The notes under the pieces: generated by a model
Database searches by the model: none
What the model was told of the DNA's origin: nothing
The model's input: the letters and a program-made list of their open reading frames with translations, nothing else
In this document: positions 60,834 through 64,000 of the stretch, piece after piece
Layout: every line of letters starts with the position of its first letter
How positions within the stretch are numbered: the stretch's first letter is position 1
From: Mesorhizobium tianshanense
GTDB taxonomy: Bacteria > Pseudomonadota > Alphaproteobacteria > Rhizobiales > Rhizobiaceae
Assembly: GCF_007830515.1 (NCBI RefSeq)
Contig: NZ_VLKT01000025.1
Coordinates: forward strand, 49,827-113,826
DNA: 64,000 bases
Direction of reading: 5' to 3'
Made by a program: the position numbers and the translations under genes

Positions 60834-62003
60834 CTAGTTCAAGGCCTTGGCGGGCTGGCCGTCCTGGGTCGCAGTGGCGGAACCGATCACTATTGGTTCG
60901 GCACCGGGTGGCTGCGGCTGATCGGGCCGCCAGGTCGGCAGCGGCACGTCGGCATATTCCCGGCCCGATGCATCGAGCATCGCCTTCGGCTTCGGCCCGG
61001 TGGCGCCGCCAAGGCCGACAGCCACCCATGTCGGCACGTGGTCGAGCTTTTCCTGATAGGGGGATTTTGGCGCCTTATCGCCGACCGGGACGGCGGCTTC
61101 CGACTGCTCCTTAGCCGGCTTTTTCTTGCAAAGCTCGTCACGCAGATCGTTGACGGACGTCGTGTCGCCATAAGCAGGCAGCGCCGCGACCGTGGTCCAG
61201 CTCGACTCAGGCGCCGCAAAACCCTGGTCGAGCAATCTCGCCGTGGTCTCGGCACGTGTAATGGGCGACCGTTCACCGAGCACCACGGCGACCAGCGTGC
61301 GGCCGTCGCGCGTTGCCGAGCCAATCATGTTGAAGCCCGAGGGGCAGACGAAGCCCGTCTTCATGCCGTCGGCGCCTGGATAGCGGCCGATCAGGAGATT
61401 GTAGTTCGGGATCTGCTTCTTGCCGACGGCGAGACCCTCGATCGAGAACCAGGGGGCATATTGCGGAAATTCCATGCGGATCGCCATCACCAGCAAGCCG
61501 AGGTCGCGCGCCGTCGTATACTGGTCCGGCGAAAAGAGCCCGTTCGGGTTGACGAAATGCGATCCGGTCATGCCGAGCCGGCGTGCCTCGGTGTTCATGC
61601 GTTCGGCGAAAGCGGCTTGCGAACCGCCGATGTTCTCGCCGACGGCCATGGCGACGTCGTTGGCCGATTTGACCAGCATCATCTTCAGCGCATTGTCGAG
61701 CCGCATGATGGAACCCGGTTTGAAGCCCATCTTGCTCGGCGGCTCGCCAGCGGACCGTTTCGTGACCTTGATCGGCGAATCGAGCTGAACCTCGCCGGCC
61801 GCGATTGCGCGGAACGTCACATATGCGGTCATCAGCTTGGTCAGCGAGGCCGGATACCAGCGTTTGAAAGCCTCCTGATGCTGGAGGATCCTGCCATTTT
61901 CTAGATCGAACACGATCGCCGGATTGGCGAGAGCCGGTCCGGCCAGCACCGGAAGCGCCACGGCGCCCGCCAGCAATAGTCTAGGGAAATGCCTGTACCG
62001 CAT
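60834..62003 (-). CDS. D-alanyl-D-alanine carboxypeptidase
   Basis: Penicillin-binding protein of the DacA/DacC group, 389 residues. A signal peptide ends near PALA. The S-x-x-K motif SLTK is at 53-56, SxN is in VKSANDVAMAVGENIGG near 112 and KTG is in DGMKTGFVCPSGFNM near 214. The C-terminal region beyond ~280 is a low-complexity, proline-rich tail rather than a classic PBP5 anchor domain. Trims peptidoglycan pentapeptides in the periplasm. Confidence 0.92.
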   Translation of the reverse strand: MRYRHFPRLLLAGAVALPVLAGPALANPAIVFDLENGRILQHQEAFKRWYPASLTKLMTAYVTFRAIAAGEVQLDSPIKVTKRSAGEPPSKMGFKPGSIMRLDNALKMMLVKSANDVAMAVGENIGGSQAAFAERMNTEARRLGMTGSHFVNPNGLFSPDQYTTARDLGLLVMAIRMEFPQYAPWFSIEGLAVGKKQIPNYNLLIGRYPGADGMKTGFVCPSGFNMIGSATRDGRTLVAVVLGERSPITRAETTARLLDQGFAAPESSWTTVAALPAYGDTTSVNDLRDELCKKKPAKEQSEAAVPVGDKAPKSPYQEKLDHVPTWVAVGLGGATGPKPKAMLDASGREYADVPLPTWRPDQPQPPGAEPIVIGSATATQDGQPAKALN

Positions 62004-62160
62004 TGTTGAATCCGAAATCGCCTCTTGCCGTAGTCGCCCCTGGCTCCGTAAGGTTTCGTTACGCGATCGCCAGCAAAGTGGATCCGACCCTCTGCCCGGA
62101 CCATAGTTGCGGTGCTATTTAGCCTATGTGACGTCAAGATGGCAAAGTGCCTGACAATCA

Positions 62161-62200
62161 CAATTGCAAAACAGCAGGCACAATCGCAAAACAGCAGGCC
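62161..62200 (+). repeat. Tandem 20-bp repeat in the leader of the M20 amidohydrolase gene
   Basis: Two directly adjacent 20-bp units (62161-62180, 62181-62200), 18 of 20 bases identical; the second unit ends 35 bp before the start codon. Confidence 0.85.
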
Positions 62201-62235
62201 AAGACCGTCTGCTCCAACAGCGAGATGGAACCATC

Positions 62236-63399
62236 ATGCCAATCCTGAACCGCGCCGCCGAAATGCAAGACGAGGTCGCCGGCTGGCGCCGTCATCTGCA
62301 CCAGACTCCAGAGCTGAATTTCGACGTCTTCAAGACCGCCGCCTTCGTCACCGAGAAGCTGAAGGCCTTCGGCTGCGACGACGTGGTGACTGGGCTCGGC
62401 AAGACCGGCGTCGTCGGCATCATCCGCGGCCGCCAGGGCGAAGGCACGACCATCGGCCTGCGCGCCGACATGGACGCGCTGCCGCTCAATGAGATCACCG
62501 GCAAACCCTACGCCTCGACCGTCCCAGGCAAGATGCACGCCTGCGGCCATGACGGCCACACCGCGATGCTGCTCGGCGCTGCCAAATATCTGGCCGAAAC
62601 GCGCAATTTCGCCGGCTCTGTCGCAGTGATCTTCCAGCCGGCCGAAGAAGGCGGCGGTGGCGGCAACGAGATGGTCAAGGACGGCATGATGGAGCGCTTC
62701 GGCATCTCCAAGGTGTTCGGCATGCACAACATGCCGGGCTTGCCTGTCGGACAGTTCGCCATCAGGCCGGGCCCGATCATGGCGGCGACCGCCGAATTCA
62801 CCATCACCGTCAAGGGCCGGGGCGGGCATGCGGCGATGCCGCACGGCACGATCGACCCGATCGTCATCACCAGCCAGCTTGTCGGCGCTCTGCAGACGAT
62901 CGCCTCGCGCAGCACCGATCCGGTCGAGGCCGTCGTGGTGTCGGTGACGAAATTCCACGCCGGCGACGCCTACAACGTCATTCCCGAGAGCGCCGAGATC
63001 GCCGGCACAGTACGCACGCTGAAGAAGGAGGTCGCCAAGAGGGCGGAAGAGCGCATTCGCGTCATCTGCTCGGGGTTGGCCGCGGCCTTCGGCGCAACGA
63101 TCGAGGTCGACTACAATGCCAATTATCCCGTCACCTTCAACCACGCGGAAGAGACGGTCTTTGCCAGCGATATCGCCGCCAACGTTGCTGGCGACGCCCA
63201 TGTGCACCGTGCCATCCAGCCGGTGATGGGCGGCGAGGATTTCTCCTATATGCTGGAGGCGCGGCCGGGCGCCTTCATCTTCATCGGCAACGGCGACACC
63301 GCCGGTCTCCACAACCCTGCCTACGACTTCAACGACGAGGTCATCCCGCATGGCATGAGCTATTGGGTGAAGCTCGCGGAAACGGCGCTGGCAGCCTAG
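62236..63399 (+). CDS. M20-family amidohydrolase (hippurate hydrolase-like)
   Basis: 387 residues from ATG 62236. The first residues are MPILNRAAEMQDEVAGWRRH, then HQTPELNFDVFKTA and the metal-site cluster MHACGHDGHTAMLLGAAKY near 99-117. EEGGGGGNEMVKDGMM near 137 and GHAAMPHGTIDPIVI near 194 carry other metal and dimerisation residues. The C-terminal MGGEDFSYMLEARPGAFIFI is a family signature. It cleaves an N-acyl or indole-type amide; substrate unknown. Divergent from the carboxypeptidase gene. Confidence 0.92.
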   Translation: MPILNRAAEMQDEVAGWRRHLHQTPELNFDVFKTAAFVTEKLKAFGCDDVVTGLGKTGVVGIIRGRQGEGTTIGLRADMDALPLNEITGKPYASTVPGKMHACGHDGHTAMLLGAAKYLAETRNFAGSVAVIFQPAEEGGGGGNEMVKDGMMERFGISKVFGMHNMPGLPVGQFAIRPGPIMAATAEFTITVKGRGGHAAMPHGTIDPIVITSQLVGALQTIASRSTDPVEAVVVSVTKFHAGDAYNVIPESAEIAGTVRTLKKEVAKRAEERIRVICSGLAAAFGATIEVDYNANYPVTFNHAEETVFASDIAANVAGDAHVHRAIQPVMGGEDFSYMLEARPGAFIFIGNGDTAGLHNPAYDFNDEVIPHGMSYWVKLAETALAA

Positions 63400-63563
63400 C
63401 TGGTGGCCGCGCGGCAACAGGCTGATTGGGTGCAGAGCGCTCCCGATCAACTTGCCGCCCGCCAAGCATCGAGCTGGGCGGCACAGCCCTCGTCGAAACC
63501 GATTGATTGGATGAGAGCGCCTCTTGGCGAACCGATCCGAAGCGGTTATGTGTCGGGCCGCGT

Positions 63564-63640
63564 GGTCCCGTAGCTCAGTAGGATAGAGCGGCAGATTCCT
63601 AATCTGTAGGTCACAGGTTCGATTCCTGTCGGGATCACCA
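63564..63640 (+). tRNA. tRNA-Arg (anticodon CCU)
   Basis: 77 bases with the CCA encoded. The acceptor stem GGTCCCG pairs with CGGGATC (one G-T). The D arm contains AGCTCAGTAGGATAGAGC, and the anticodon stem GCAGA/TCTGT holds the loop TTCCTAA, anticodon CCT. The T arm is ACAGGTTCGATTCCTGT. It reads AGG codons and sits 160 bp from an IS66-type transposase gene. Confidence 0.95.
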
Positions 63641-63720
63641 CGTTTTCAAGCACTTAGCGAATCGCCACGTAACCGGGGCAAAAGCGGCGGCGTTTGGGCG
63701 CGTCGATCTGCTGTTGGGGT

Positions 63721-64000
63721 TCAGCGCGCGGCGAGGAGAACGGGAAGCGGTAGGATCTTGCTGCCAGGGATGCCGAGGCGGTCGCCGAGATAATCCCAGA
63801 AGCTGACACCGAGCTTGTTGCAGGTCTTCATCATGCTGAGCATGGTGTCGCGGGCGGCACGGCCCTGGTTGCTGTGGGTTCCGCCGCTGATCTTGCGCCG
63901 GGTCACCACGCTGCGGATATCGTTCTCCGAGCCATTGGTGTGGAGCGGAATGTCCGGGCGTTGGAGGATCTTCAGGAAGCTTTGGCGGTCGGTCCGGATG
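63721..64000 (-). CDS. IS66-type transposase, 3' end (cut by window)
   Basis: The frame remains open to the right edge, so only the last ~93 codons are here. The tail reads IPLHTNGSENDIRSVVTRRK, GTHSNQGRAARDTMLSMMKT and LGVSFWDYLGDRLGI, typical of IS66-family transposase ends with the conserved N-G-S-E-N-D block. The stop is at 63721, 80 bp after the tRNA. Whether the element is intact cannot be judged. Confidence 0.83.
   Translation of the reverse strand, partial: IRTDRQSFLKILQRPDIPLHTNGSENDIRSVVTRRKISGGTHSNQGRAARDTMLSMMKTCNKLGVSFWDYLGDRLGIPGSKILPLPVLLAAR

Overview
The window is a GC-rich, gene-dense stretch of an alphaproteobacterial chromosome. Several things point to a rhizobial Rhizobiales genome, most like Mesorhizobium: gene orders such as tlpA/argH/lptM/lysA, hpt/ftsEX, hisC-tyrC next to metX-metW, cobS-cobT, dnaJ-like/bolA and aroK-aroB/xerD/accA; a SAM-II riboswitch in front of metX; full-consensus CtrA boxes in front of ftsE; and many copies of small nested palindromic repeats between genes. 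I see no nodulation, nitrogen-fixation, phage or CRISPR genes. Assignment to genus is inference.

Layout. 1-5.3 kb: the end of an iron-type ABC ATPase gene, then the complete ugpBAEC glycerol-3-phosphate importer on the minus strand. 5.4-10.6 kb: tlpA divergent from argH-lptM-lysA, then an ArsR regulator divergent from a threonine/serine dehydratase. 10.7-16.5 kb: a very large glutamine-rich membrane protein (TIGR02302/DUF4175), a DsbA-fold isomerase, and a LysR regulator divergent from an EamA transporter, with a terminator-capped leader between them. 16.5-23.3 kb: a CpdR-like single-domain response regulator, hpt, an unknown membrane protein, ftsE-ftsX, a YdcF protein, a flavin-type oxidase/LysR pair and plsC. 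23.3-27.3 kb: four accessory genes (LysE exporter, aldo/keto reductase, GlxA-type regulator, MDR oxidoreductase).

27.4-34.3 kb: chaC-like, DUF2125, a sugar kinase, hisC-tyrC, and the SAM-II-controlled metX with metW. 34.3-42.0 kb: DUF1330, DUF1194, a BacA/BclA-type ABC transporter, a methyltransferase, gloB, a DUF985 cupin, then an ArsR/SRPBCC/hydrolase cassette behind a near-consensus promoter overlapped by a palindrome. 42.2-53.6 kb: lysoplasmalogenase, EamA exporter, DUF3108, rpmB, queuosine-precursor transporter, spermidine-synthase-like protein, phytase-esterase-like protein, cobT, cobS, a J-domain protein, bolA, a hydrolase and a shortened CorC-like CBS protein. 53.6-64.0 kb: aroB, aroK, a 50-residue membrane protein, xerD, accA, an L,D-transpeptidase, tusA-like, a CobW-family GTPase, a penicillin-binding carboxypeptidase, an M20 amidohydrolase, tRNA-Arg(CCU) and the 3' end of an IS66-type transposase gene.

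Most genes are housekeeping. I did not find a convincing complete new system. The most interesting signals are regulatory or structural: (i) families of nested palindromes, one of which supplies the ribosome binding site, start codon and first codons of a secreted protein; (ii) the ArsR cassette with its promoter/operator overlap; (iii) a possible small RNA or attenuated leader before the EamA gene; (iv) CtrA boxes at ftsE beside a CpdR-like gene; (v) a CorC-like protein that seems to have lost its membrane domain in frame, next to an aroB gene whose end is extended by a tandem repeat.
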